Shown: positions 57,015 to 64,000 of the stretch, piece after piece | Position numbering within the stretch: the stretch's first letter is position 1 | Layout: each line of letters starts with the position of its first letter | Source: UBA1563 sp037440065 | Lineage (GTDB): Bacteria; Bacteroidota; Ignavibacteria; Ignavibacteriales; Ignavibacteriaceae | Assembly (NCBI GenBank): GCA_037440065.1 | Contig: JBBIUV010000016.1 | Location: forward strand, 186,001-250,000 | Reading direction: 5' to 3' | DNA: 64,000 bases | Translations under genes and position numbers: made by a program | Notes under the pieces: generated by a model | Told to the model about the DNA's origin: nothing | What the model saw: the letters and a program-made list of their open reading frames with translations, nothing else | Databases searched by the model: none

Positions 57015-58418
57015 ATGTTTAAAGATGGAAGAAATCGTAGTGTACTCCTTTTCTTTTTCACAATTATTTTTACGATCATGTTATCGTACATTCCAAGCGA
57101 TATAAAAATTCTTAACTATCAACCCAAAAAAATTGATTTATTCATGGATATCGTTCCCGACTCTTTGTTGGATTATTCTAAGAGTCAATCTGAACAAACT
57201 CCAATTCCCTCAAATCTTTATTCAGCCTCAATGAATAAAGAAGTATTAGAAACTCTAATAGCTTATGCCAATTCTCTGAATAATGAAATGCCGTTGACTG
57301 GAGAAAGTTTTCAAGGAAAGAATATTCCAATGTCCGGTGATTTATCTCAGATGAATTATTTTTTTCAAGCATTAAAACAAGCTAAATCAAGAAAAGTTAG
57401 AATTGGTGACTATGGTGATTCAGGTAATGAGGGTGATTTATTAACTGCTGATTTACGTGAAAGATTCCAAAGTGAATTTGGCGGTAACGGTGTAGGAATG
57501 ATGGCGATAACTTCGCAAGATATTATGTTCAGAATTACAACGAAGCATACATTTAGTGATAACTGGAAAACTGTTTCAGTGCTAACCGGTAAAGAAGGAG
57601 ATATTCCTATCGGAATTAATGGATTTGTCTCCATTCCAAAAGGAATTGCTTGGGTTCAATACGAAACTAAAACAGCTTACAAAAGTTCCAAATTTTTTAC
57701 CACAGCAAAGATTTATTATACAAACGCTAAAGCATCATCGATCAAATATTCTTTCAACAACGGAGCTGAAAAAACCGCTACCTTGCAAGCCGGAAGTGGT
57801 GTGAAGGAATTAGTACTTACTCCATCGGGGAATGCTACATCTTTTAAGATGACAACCACGATGGCTGATCAAGCTCAATTTTTCGGAGTGAGTTTAGAAT
57901 CGGGTAATGGTGTTTATGTTGATAATTATCCTTGGAGAGGAAATTCCGGTGTGTCGTTTAAAGATATTCCGGATAATATTAAGAAAGATTTTCAAAAATA
58001 TTTTGACTACAAATTAATAATCCTTACTTATGGTGCTAACATGATGACTGCAGGAAATATTAATTTTATGTGGTATGAAAGTCAAATGACGAAAGTTATT
58101 CAGGATTTGAAATCAATTTTTCCGCAAACAAGTATACTATTAGTTGGCATGGGAGATAGACCCGTAAAAAGAGGATCGAAGTTAATTACCGATCCTAATC
58201 TTTCCAAGATGCTCCAATGTCAAAAGAATATTGTAAAAGCTACAGGAATTACTTTCTGGGATAAATACGAGGCGATGGGTGGAGAAAATTCAATGTTAGA
58301 TTGGGTTGATGCTAATCTTGCATCGAGAGATTATGCTCACTTTAATGATCAGGGCTCAAAGAAGATGGCAAACATGGTGGCTGATCTTTTAATTAATGAA
58401 TTTAAAAAAAATAATTGA
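57015..58418 (+). CDS. SGNH/GDSL hydrolase-like envelope protein (Dlt-type locus)
   Basis: A 467-residue protein with one N-terminal transmembrane segment (SVLLFFFTIIFTIMLSYI) and a periplasmic SGNH domain. Block I is RIGDYGDSGNEGDLL with the nucleophile Ser136. A beta-rich insert (about 190-300) precedes block III (LTYGANMMTAG), and block V is DYAHFNDQGSKKMA with the Asp/His pair near 439/442. SGNH partners of MBOAT proteins (DltD, AlgX/AlgJ) carry or transfer acyl groups outside the membrane. Carrier protein and MBOAT genes follow at once, so this is probably the transferase or esterase of that pathway. ATG 57015 is preferred over the GTG two codons earlier. The acceptor is unknown. Confidence 0.8.
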   Translation: MFKDGRNRSVLLFFFTIIFTIMLSYIPSDIKILNYQPKKIDLFMDIVPDSLLDYSKSQSEQTPIPSNLYSASMNKEVLETLIAYANSLNNEMPLTGESFQGKNIPMSGDLSQMNYFFQALKQAKSRKVRIGDYGDSGNEGDLLTADLRERFQSEFGGNGVGMMAITSQDIMFRITTKHTFSDNWKTVSVLTGKEGDIPIGINGFVSIPKGIAWVQYETKTAYKSSKFFTTAKIYYTNAKASSIKYSFNNGAEKTATLQAGSGVKELVLTPSGNATSFKMTTTMADQAQFFGVSLESGNGVYVDNYPWRGNSGVSFKDIPDNIKKDFQKYFDYKLIILTYGANMMTAGNINFMWYESQMTKVIQDLKSIFPQTSILLVGMGDRPVKRGSKLITDPNLSKMLQCQKNIVKATGITFWDKYEAMGGENSMLDWVDANLASRDYAHFNDQGSKKMANMVADLLINEFKKNN

Positions 58419-58439
58419 GAGTACGGAGTAGATACTGAA

Positions 58440-58673
58440 ATGATTTCAGAAAAATTAAAACAAGTTATTCTTACGGAACTAGGATTAAAAGATTTTGAAC
58501 TTAAAGACGAAACAATCGCAAGCCAGGTTCCTGGTTGGGATTCTCTAAACCACATCAACATTATTTTAGCAATCGAAAAAAACTTGGGAATTAAGTTCAA
58601 GGGATTGGAAATATTAAAAGCGAAAAATATAGGGGATTTGCAAAAATTAATTGACTCTAAAATCCCTTCTTAA
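58440..58673 (+). CDS. Acyl carrier protein, DltC-like in context
   Basis: A 77-residue carrier protein with phosphopantetheine attachment at Ser35 in GWDSLNHINII and the usual four-helix pattern (EKLKQVILTELGL, IILAIEKNLGIKF, IGDLQKLIDSK). The length equals that of DltC. It starts 22 nt after the SGNH gene. The two free-standing DltA-like ligases nearby have no carrier domain of their own, so this is their likely acceptor, which would hand the aminoacyl or acyl group to the MBOAT. It is unlike the housekeeping AcpP, which has DSLDTVEL-type surroundings. Confidence 0.92.
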   Translation: MISEKLKQVILTELGLKDFELKDETIASQVPGWDSLNHINIILAIEKNLGIKFKGLEILKAKNIGDLQKLIDSKIPS

Positions 58674-58684
58674 TGCAATTAAAA

Positions 58685-58720
58685 CCGGAGAGATTAGTCT
58701 CTCCGGCGTTTTATTATTTT
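58685..58720 (+). terminator. Hairpin/terminator between carrier protein and MBOAT
   Basis: CCGGAGAGA (58685-58693) and TCTCTCCGG (58698-58706) form a 9-bp stem with a TTAG loop, then CGTTTTATTATTTTT. The T tract is interrupted, so it may only attenuate transcription into the MBOAT gene. Confidence 0.65.
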
Positions 58721-58744
58721 TGACTGCGACTCTTGGAGAAATAA

Positions 58745-60244
58745 ATGCCAGAAGCATTAGACTTACAAAAAATCATTTCGTTATTTAGCTATGACAGAAC
58801 GGACCCTTTACTTTTTGGGTCTAGTTTGTTTTTGTTTTTTTTCTTTTTTGTTTTGATTGTGCAGAGAATTTTCTCCAATCAAAAAGCATTTCGCATTTAC
58901 ACTCTTCTCTTTTTCTCACTTTTTTTCTATTACAAGGCTGCAGGAATCTATTTTCTACTCTTAGTATTTGCTGCGGGATTTAATTTTTATTTAGGTAAAT
59001 CCATCTACGAAAGCAAAACTCAACTATCAAAAAAAATGTTATTCATTTTTGCTATAATTATTAACTTAGGTTTACTTGGCTACTTTAAGTACACGAATTT
59101 CTTCTTAGAGATACTTACCGATTTGAAAGTAGAAACTTTCGATCCCTTAAAAATATTTTTACCGATTGGTATTTCATTCTTTACATTTAAAGCCTTGAGT
59201 TATGTAATAGAAATCTATCTTGAAATGATGGAGCCGGTTAAAAGTTTAAGAGATTTTTCGTTATTTGTTTTCTTCTTCCCAAATCTTCTTATGGGGCCAA
59301 TTGATAGAGCTTCTCGATTTTTACCTCAGGTTGAAGAAGATGTAAAATTAACAAGAGAAGACATTGGGCAAGCATTATTTTTAATAATGTTAGGACTTTT
59401 AAAGAAATATGCAATTGCTGATTACATCGCGCTCAATTTTAATGAACGAGTATTTAATTTCCCTTTAAGGTTCACCGGTATTGAAAATCTTTTGGCTGTA
59501 TACAGCTCTGCTCTTCAAGTATATTGTGATTTTTCGGGTTATACGGATATGGCATTAGGGGTTGGACTTCTACTTGGCTACCGTTTGATGGATAATTTTA
59601 ATCGTCCCTTTCTTGCCAATACTGTTGCAGAGTATTGGAGAAGGTGGCACATTTCGTTATCAACCTGGTTGTTGGATTATCTATTCAAACCTTTGCAAAT
59701 ATCATTTCGCGGAATGAAAAACTGGGGAACGGCACTTGCACTTTTAATTACTTTTTTTGCTGTTGGTTTATGGCATGGTCCTAACTGGACTTACATCTTT
59801 TTTGGAATTATGCATAGTTTCTTTTTGATTTTTGGAATGTTTACGCAGAAGATTCGCAGAAAAATTACTGATATATTGCATTTAACTGGAACGAAGTTTC
59901 ACAAATTTATTCAGATCGTTTTTGTGTTTCATCTTTTAGTGTTCACAGCGATCCTCTTTTCGGCTCCTTCTTTGCAATATGCACTGGATATGCTTCATCA
60001 AATAATTTATTATTTCCATCCAGAAGTATTCCCACAATTTGTAGGAGCTTACACTACAATATTTGTTTTAATGGTACTTGCATACCTCTTTCACTTCTCA
60101 CCAAAAATAGTTGAGACAAAAATTCAAAAAATTATTGTATCAATGCCATTAGTTTTGCAGGCTGTTCTGTTTGCGTTTGTTGTTTGGATTGTTGTTCAGT
60201 TTAAGTCGGCTGATATGATGCCGTTCATCTACTTCCAATTTTAG
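58745..60244 (+). CDS. MBOAT membrane O-acyltransferase (DltB/AlgI-like)
   Basis: A 499-residue polytopic inner-membrane enzyme with about eleven hydrophobic helices. MBOAT hallmarks are FLPIGISFFTFKALSYVIE, VQYC-like YCDFSGYTDMALG, EYWRRWHISLSTWLLDYLF and the catalytic VGLWHGPNWTYIFFG with His344; a second histidine is at 357 (IMHSFF). The class moves acyl groups from a cytoplasmic donor to a sugar or polymer outside: acetate in AlgI, D-alanine from DltC in DltB. The neighbouring carrier protein and DltA-like enzymes favour a carrier-bound donor here. It is separated from the carrier gene by 71 nt containing a hairpin. Confidence 0.93.
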   Translation: MPEALDLQKIISLFSYDRTDPLLFGSSLFLFFFFFVLIVQRIFSNQKAFRIYTLLFFSLFFYYKAAGIYFLLLVFAAGFNFYLGKSIYESKTQLSKKMLFIFAIIINLGLLGYFKYTNFFLEILTDLKVETFDPLKIFLPIGISFFTFKALSYVIEIYLEMMEPVKSLRDFSLFVFFFPNLLMGPIDRASRFLPQVEEDVKLTREDIGQALFLIMLGLLKKYAIADYIALNFNERVFNFPLRFTGIENLLAVYSSALQVYCDFSGYTDMALGVGLLLGYRLMDNFNRPFLANTVAEYWRRWHISLSTWLLDYLFKPLQISFRGMKNWGTALALLITFFAVGLWHGPNWTYIFFGIMHSFFLIFGMFTQKIRRKITDILHLTGTKFHKFIQIVFVFHLLVFTAILFSAPSLQYALDMLHQIIYYFHPEVFPQFVGAYTTIFVLMVLAYLFHFSPKIVETKIQKIIVSMPLVLQAVLFAFVVWIVVQFKSADMMPFIYFQF

Positions 60245-60307
60245 ATGACGAAACTTTAGATGGAGATTTAATTACAGTGATATCTAATAATCTTTTTTAA
60301 AACAGTT

Positions 60308-60991
60308 CTAAATAATTGAGTAGCTCTTTAGATCTCGTTCCATCAGCACTAAACAATTTGAGGGAAGGATTGTTAATATTTTTTCATCATCTACAAAAAA
60401 TTTCTTAACTACAGAAAACCCTAACTTATTATAAGCACTCAATGCGCTGTTATTGTCATAGGTAACAATAAGTTGAGCTTTTTTCAGATCCGGGTGAACT
60501 AATTTATGGTGCTTAAAATGTTCGCTAATAATTTTTACACCAATACCAAAACCTCTATAATTGGGGTGGACATAAACCGATTCTATTTGTAATGTCGCTG
60601 CTTCTCTATCTGTGTGTAACCCTTTAATTAGAGGAGCTATTCTCTTGGAGTATTCAACATTCTCCTCACCTAAATATTGAGATAACAAGCTAAATTTTAT
60701 TAAATAACTTGGGTTCCCATCTGATGCTTCTATCCAAGAGCAACACGCTCCTGCTAGAGCACCTTCAACAAGGGCAACTTTAAAGTGAGATAAACAAAAT
60801 TCAGAACCCTCAATATTTTCAAGTAAAACATTTTTTAGAATTACTTTTAATTCGGCAGTCGATAAATTAAAAATGTTGCAATAACTTATTCTTTCTGTTT
60901 CACTTCTATCAGCTTCTATTATTGCTTCAATAATAAAATCTAAATCATCTAATTCAGCCTGTCGAATAAGCACTTGATCCGTATTTTTCAA
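60308..60991 (-). CDS. GNAT N-acetyltransferase in the Dlt-type locus
   Basis: A 227-residue acetyltransferase. The start is taken as the TTG at 60991 because AAGGAG lies 8 nt upstream and the stop of the preceding ligase gene is right there; the ATG 63 nt upstream would give a long overlap. GNAT motifs are VLIRQAELDDLDFIIEAIIE, IESVYVHPNYRGFGIGVKII (acetyl-CoA loop RGFGIG) and TYDNNSALSAYNKLGFSVV. It is translationally linked to the ligase gene, so it may acylate the same amino acid or intermediate, though no family precedent is known to me. The GNAT fold is certain; the role is a guess. Confidence 0.85.
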   Translation of the reverse strand: MKNTDQVLIRQAELDDLDFIIEAIIEADRSETERISYCNIFNLSTAELKVILKNVLLENIEGSEFCLSHFKVALVEGALAGACCSWIEASDGNPSYLIKFSLLSQYLGEENVEYSKRIAPLIKGLHTDREAATLQIESVYVHPNYRGFGIGVKIISEHFKHHKLVHPDLKKAQLIVTYDNNSALSAYNKLGFSVVKKFFVDDEKILTILPSNCLVLMERDLKSYSII

Positions 60992-60992
60992 C

Positions 60993-62510
60993 TCATTTAC
61001 TCCTTGCTTTGCTCTGTAAAATTTGCAATAGTGCTTTTCTATCAACCTTCCCATTTTTATTTTGTGGGAATGTATCTATGACTGACATACTATGAGGAAT
61101 CATGTAGTAGGGAAGATTGGCTCCTAAAAAATCCTGTAATTTTGACAATTCGTTTTTATAATTTTCAATAAAAAGATGAATTCGTTCAATACCCAATTTA
61201 TTTTTATAAAAAACCGCAACAACTTCGTTTGGATAAGTAAATTTCCTCGCATGAAATTCTACCTCCCCAAGTTCAATTCTAAAACCATGTAGCTTTATTT
61301 GATTATCTGACCTTCCTAAAAAGTTTAAATCTCCGTCAGCGTCAAAGTAAGCGAGGTCACCAGTTCTATAAAATCGTTGTTCTTTGCCATCGAACTTTTT
61401 CGTAAAGAAAGCTTGTCTGTTATTTTCCGTTTTTAGATAACCAACTGTTAACTGATCTCCCGCAATACACAATTCTCCTTTATCCCCGACGGGGACTTCG
61501 TTTAACTCCTCATCGATAATGATAATCAAAGTATTTGGAACGGGTTTTCCAATTGGAACTGTTCCGTTGATATGTTTTCTATGGATTTCTCCGCGCTGCC
61601 AATTAAAGATGGTACAGAAAACTGTAGCTTCCGTTGGTCCGTACGCATTTTGAATTAATGCGTTCGGAACACACTCAGCCCACTCTGAAGTTATATCATC
61701 GAATAGTGCTTCACCACAAAAGAAAGAATATTTCAAATCACTCAATAATATTTCAGAAAAGTATGGTCTCAAGTAGGAAAGAAAGGAGGGAACCATCGCT
61801 GCGAAGGTGATTTTGTGTTCTTCCAATGTTGTATAAACATTGGAGTATTTTATTCCTTCTGCTGAAATTGTATAAACGCAAGCTCCGATACTTAATGGAA
61901 TAAAATAGCACATCACAGAAAAGTCAAAAGCTAAATCAAACATTTGTAAAAAGCGATCATTCTCGTCAACATCATAACCGAGAGAGAAAAATGAATCCAT
62001 CAATGCATTTACATTTTTCCAATTGATCTGCACTCCTTTGGGAACTCCCGTACTTCCTGACGTAAAGAGTACGTAAGCAATTTGCTCTTCATCATATCGG
62101 GGAAGTGAGAGATTAATTTGGGAGTCAGGTAATTGAGTAGTGGTTAAGCATTTTACATTACAGTGGTTTTCGATTTCGTGGATTTTTGGAACAGTGAAAG
62201 TTGAAAGAATCACTTGCAATTTGCATTGATCGGAAATAAATTTTATGCGGTCGATTGGATCATTAATGTTGATCGGAACGAATCCACTTCCACTGAACAG
62301 TATTCCAAAAATAGAAGCATAGGTTTCAAAACTGACTTGGTCATCTATTAAAACACCAACTAATTTATGATCCGAGATTACTGGCTCTAGCAGATAGCGG
62401 ATTTTAGAAATTCCTTCTGCCAATTGGCGGTATGAACAAAATGATTCGTTGATGAAAAACGAATTTCTTGCGGGGAAAGTCTCACAAGATTTTTTAAGTA
62501 AATCTAACAT
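60993..62510 (-). CDS. DltA-like amino-acid adenylating enzyme, copy 1
   Basis: A 505-residue free-standing adenylation enzyme, the length of DltA. Motifs: P-loop TSGSTGVPKG (150-159), NAYGPTEAT (288-296), YRTGDLA, GRSDNQIKLHGFRIELGE and the catalytic Lys488 in NGKVDRKAL. Two DltA pocket residues are conserved: Asp196 (FDFSVM; B. cereus D197, binds the amino group) and Cys265 (FFCGEAL; B. cereus C269, linked to D-alanine selectivity). It should form aminoacyl-AMP and load the nearby carrier protein. No condensation or carrier domain is attached. It is the second of two tandem paralogs, 17 nt after the first. D-alanine is likely but not proven. Confidence 0.88.
   Translation of the reverse strand: MLDLLKKSCETFPARNSFFINESFCSYRQLAEGISKIRYLLEPVISDHKLVGVLIDDQVSFETYASIFGILFSGSGFVPININDPIDRIKFISDQCKLQVILSTFTVPKIHEIENHCNVKCLTTTQLPDSQINLSLPRYDEEQIAYVLFTSGSTGVPKGVQINWKNVNALMDSFFSLGYDVDENDRFLQMFDLAFDFSVMCYFIPLSIGACVYTISAEGIKYSNVYTTLEEHKITFAAMVPSFLSYLRPYFSEILLSDLKYSFFCGEALFDDITSEWAECVPNALIQNAYGPTEATVFCTIFNWQRGEIHRKHINGTVPIGKPVPNTLIIIIDEELNEVPVGDKGELCIAGDQLTVGYLKTENNRQAFFTKKFDGKEQRFYRTGDLAYFDADGDLNFLGRSDNQIKLHGFRIELGEVEFHARKFTYPNEVVAVFYKNKLGIERIHLFIENYKNELSKLQDFLGANLPYYMIPHSMSVIDTFPQNKNGKVDRKALLQILQSKARSK
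61000..61005 (-). promoter_or_regulatory. Shine-Dalgarno AAGGAG inside the ligase gene end
   Basis: AAGGAG on the minus strand overlaps the last codons of the upstream ligase gene and lies 8 nt from the TTG start of the GNAT gene. It supports that start and translational coupling. Confidence 0.6.
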
Positions 62511-62527
62511 CGAAAATATCTTTAATT

Positions 62528-64000
62528 CTAGCTATTACTATTTACAATAAGTTGAGTTAATGCTTTCCGATCAACTTTTCCATTTACGTTTAAGGGAAAT
62601 AACTTAATCGTAGAAATTGAAGTTGGAACCATGTATTGCGGTAATTTTAACTTAAGATAATTCTCCATTTCTTGGATATTACCTGAGTAATCTTCAACAT
62701 AAAGATGGATTTGTTGGTTCCCAATTTTATTTTTATAGGCGACAGCTGCAATTTGATTTTGTTTTGCAAATTCACGAGCGTGATGTTCGATCTCACTTAA
62801 TTCAACTCTAAACCCCTGGATCTTAACCTGGTTATCAATCCTTCCGCTGAAAATAAAATCACCCTCATTATCCTGGAACGCAAGATCGCCGGTGCGGTAG
62901 TATGTTTTTTCGTTTAGCTTAAAAAATACTTCCTTATTTTTCTCGGGATTTTTCCAATAACCTTTTGTTAACTGATTACCGGTTAAACATAATTCACCTT
63001 TTTCTCCCTGCGGAAGTAATTTGTTGTTTTCATCAACAACAATCGCATCCATGTTCAACATTGGTTTCCCGATGCAGACTATTCCGTTAACGCTTTTTAT
63101 TTCGCCTGGTTCTTTGCTTAAATCGTAAGTTAAACAAAAAATAGTTGCCTCCGTTGGACCGTAGACATTCTGCACCAAAGCATTTGGAATACACTTCTGC
63201 CATTCTCTTGAAATATCTTCATACAGCGCTTCACCGCAGAACAAAGAATATTTGACATCGGCAAAATGGATCTCTTCAAAATAGGGTCTTAAGTATGCCA
63301 GAATCGAGGGAACCATCAAAGCAAAGGTGATTTTTTCTTCGTCCATAATGTTGTAAATGTGGGTGTATTTAATTCCTTCAAGAGGAATTGGATAGACACA
63401 TGCGCCAATACACAATGGCGCGATGTAACACATTAATGAAAGATCAAAAGTCAGATCAAACATTTGAAGGAACTTATCATTCTCATCAACCTCATAACCT
63501 AGGGCGAAAAACGCTTCAATAAAAGAAAAAAGATTTTTTCTTGTCAAAGGAACTCCCTTAGGAATGCCAGTACTACCTGAAGTAAATAAAATATAAGCGT
63601 TGGTGTCCTCTGGAATGTTTTTAATTTCTAAGTTTACGTCGGTTTCAGGTAAGGTTTTTGCATAAACAATTTTTACACCTGCTGCGTTTGATAGAGCAGT
63701 AATCTTATCGTTTGATTGAGCAGAAAGAATGGTCTTTATTTCAGTTTGATTTAAAATATCCAGATTTCTTTCCAAGGGATTTTCTGAATTCAGCGGAACA
63801 AAAGTTTTTCCACTAAAGAGACACGCATAAATTGAGCAGTAAGTTTCAACGTCATTAGTTTCGATTACTCCAATCAACTGTTCACTAGAGCATGCCTCAT
63901 TCTCCAATACCGAACGAATGTTAGAAGTTATCTCAGCAAATTGTTGATAGGTGAAACTTCTTCCTTCGATAACAAAAGCGTTTCTCCCTGAAAAATTTTC
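62528..64000 (-). CDS. DltA-like amino-acid adenylating enzyme, copy 2 (5' end beyond window)
   Basis: The frame is open to the window edge. The 31 codons before the first possible TTG (63907) continue the family N-terminus (NAFVIEGRSFTYQQFAE, parallel to copy 1), so the true start lies outside. The visible 490 residues have TSGSTGIPKGV, FDLTFDLSLMCY (Asp equivalent to DltA D197), SLFCGEAL (Cys equivalent to C269), NVYGPTEAT, YRTGDLAF, GRIDNQVKIQGFRVELSE and NGKVDRKAL. It is clearly a paralog of the next gene, with near-identical spacing throughout. Both keep all catalytic residues, so neither looks degenerate. The pair may activate different amino acids or differ in carrier. Confidence 0.86.
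   Translation of the reverse strand, partial: ENFSGRNAFVIEGRSFTYQQFAEITSNIRSVLENEACSSEQLIGVIETNDVETYCSIYACLFSGKTFVPLNSENPLERNLDILNQTEIKTILSAQSNDKITALSNAAGVKIVYAKTLPETDVNLEIKNIPEDTNAYILFTSGSTGIPKGVPLTRKNLFSFIEAFFALGYEVDENDKFLQMFDLTFDLSLMCYIAPLCIGACVYPIPLEGIKYTHIYNIMDEEKITFALMVPSILAYLRPYFEEIHFADVKYSLFCGEALYEDISREWQKCIPNALVQNVYGPTEATIFCLTYDLSKEPGEIKSVNGIVCIGKPMLNMDAIVVDENNKLLPQGEKGELCLTGNQLTKGYWKNPEKNKEVFFKLNEKTYYRTGDLAFQDNEGDFIFSGRIDNQVKIQGFRVELSEIEHHAREFAKQNQIAAVAYKNKIGNQQIHLYVEDYSGNIQEMENYLKLKLPQYMVPTSISTIKLFPLNVNGKVDRKALTQLIVNSNS

Noticed and set aside
57015..60244. Simple alginate-type acetylation module (AlgI/AlgX)
   Set aside because: Acetylation modules do not need a dedicated carrier protein or amino-acid ligases, both of which are present here; it remains a fallback reading for the SGNH/MBOAT pair alone.
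1..64000. CRISPR array, insertion sequences, prophage or integrase genes
   Set aside because: No regularly spaced short repeats and no transposase, integrase or phage structural motif seen on either strand.

Overview
The window looks like chromosomal DNA of a member of the Ignavibacteria (Bacteroidota/Chlorobi side of the FCB group). It is AT-rich by eye. Eight or nine secreted proteins end in the type IX secretion (T9SS) sorting domain with the NYPNPFNPxT signature that is very common in Ignavibacteria. FCB-typical families (PorV/PorQ, DUF2851, FISUMP, SusC-style TonB receptor with a carboxypeptidase-like N-terminal domain) occur alongside. No plasmid, phage or IS genes and no CRISPR array are visible.

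Layout. 1-4.4 kb: housekeeping block on + (end of a proline dehydrogenase, tsaD, a chorismate mutase-MltG fusion, an Ig-like lipoprotein). 4.5-9.5 kb: mostly - strand (T9SS cargo whose signal peptide is cut off by a homopolymer frameshift, pentapeptide-repeat protein, metallo-beta-lactamase-fold hydrolase, a 34-residue lysine-rich protein, GNAT, tRNA-Phe, clpS). 9.8-14.7 kb: etfB-etfA, a bifunctional-nuclease-domain protein, a PAS histidine kinase and a TPR protein. 14.7-18.1 kb: DUF2851 protein and tyrosine phenol-lyase. 18.1-24.6 kb: signalling island with a 1555-residue two-propeller histidine kinase, two separate response regulators and a globin-like protein lacking the proximal histidine. 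25-45 kb: secreted/outer-membrane region with five T9SS cargo genes, and a TonB receptor, a 1183-residue secreted protein and a PorV-like protein in a row. 45.2-51.2 kb: MacAB-TolC-like efflux operon with two separate permeases. 51.4-56.9 kb: more surface proteins (T9SS, FISUMP, nine-repeat FnIII). 57-64 kb: an SGNH hydrolase, acyl carrier protein and MBOAT on +, facing a GNAT and two tandem DltA-like adenylating enzymes on -.

How the parts may work together. The last 7 kb holds all four biochemical parts of a Dlt-type (D-alanylation) pathway: adenylation, carrier, membrane O-acyltransferase and SGNH protein. Here they sit in a Gram-negative background with a duplicated ligase and an added GNAT. 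This is the best candidate for an undescribed system. The TonB receptor/secreted giant/PorV trio is a second candidate. Reading was by eye; domain calls rest on recognised motifs, and no database search was run.
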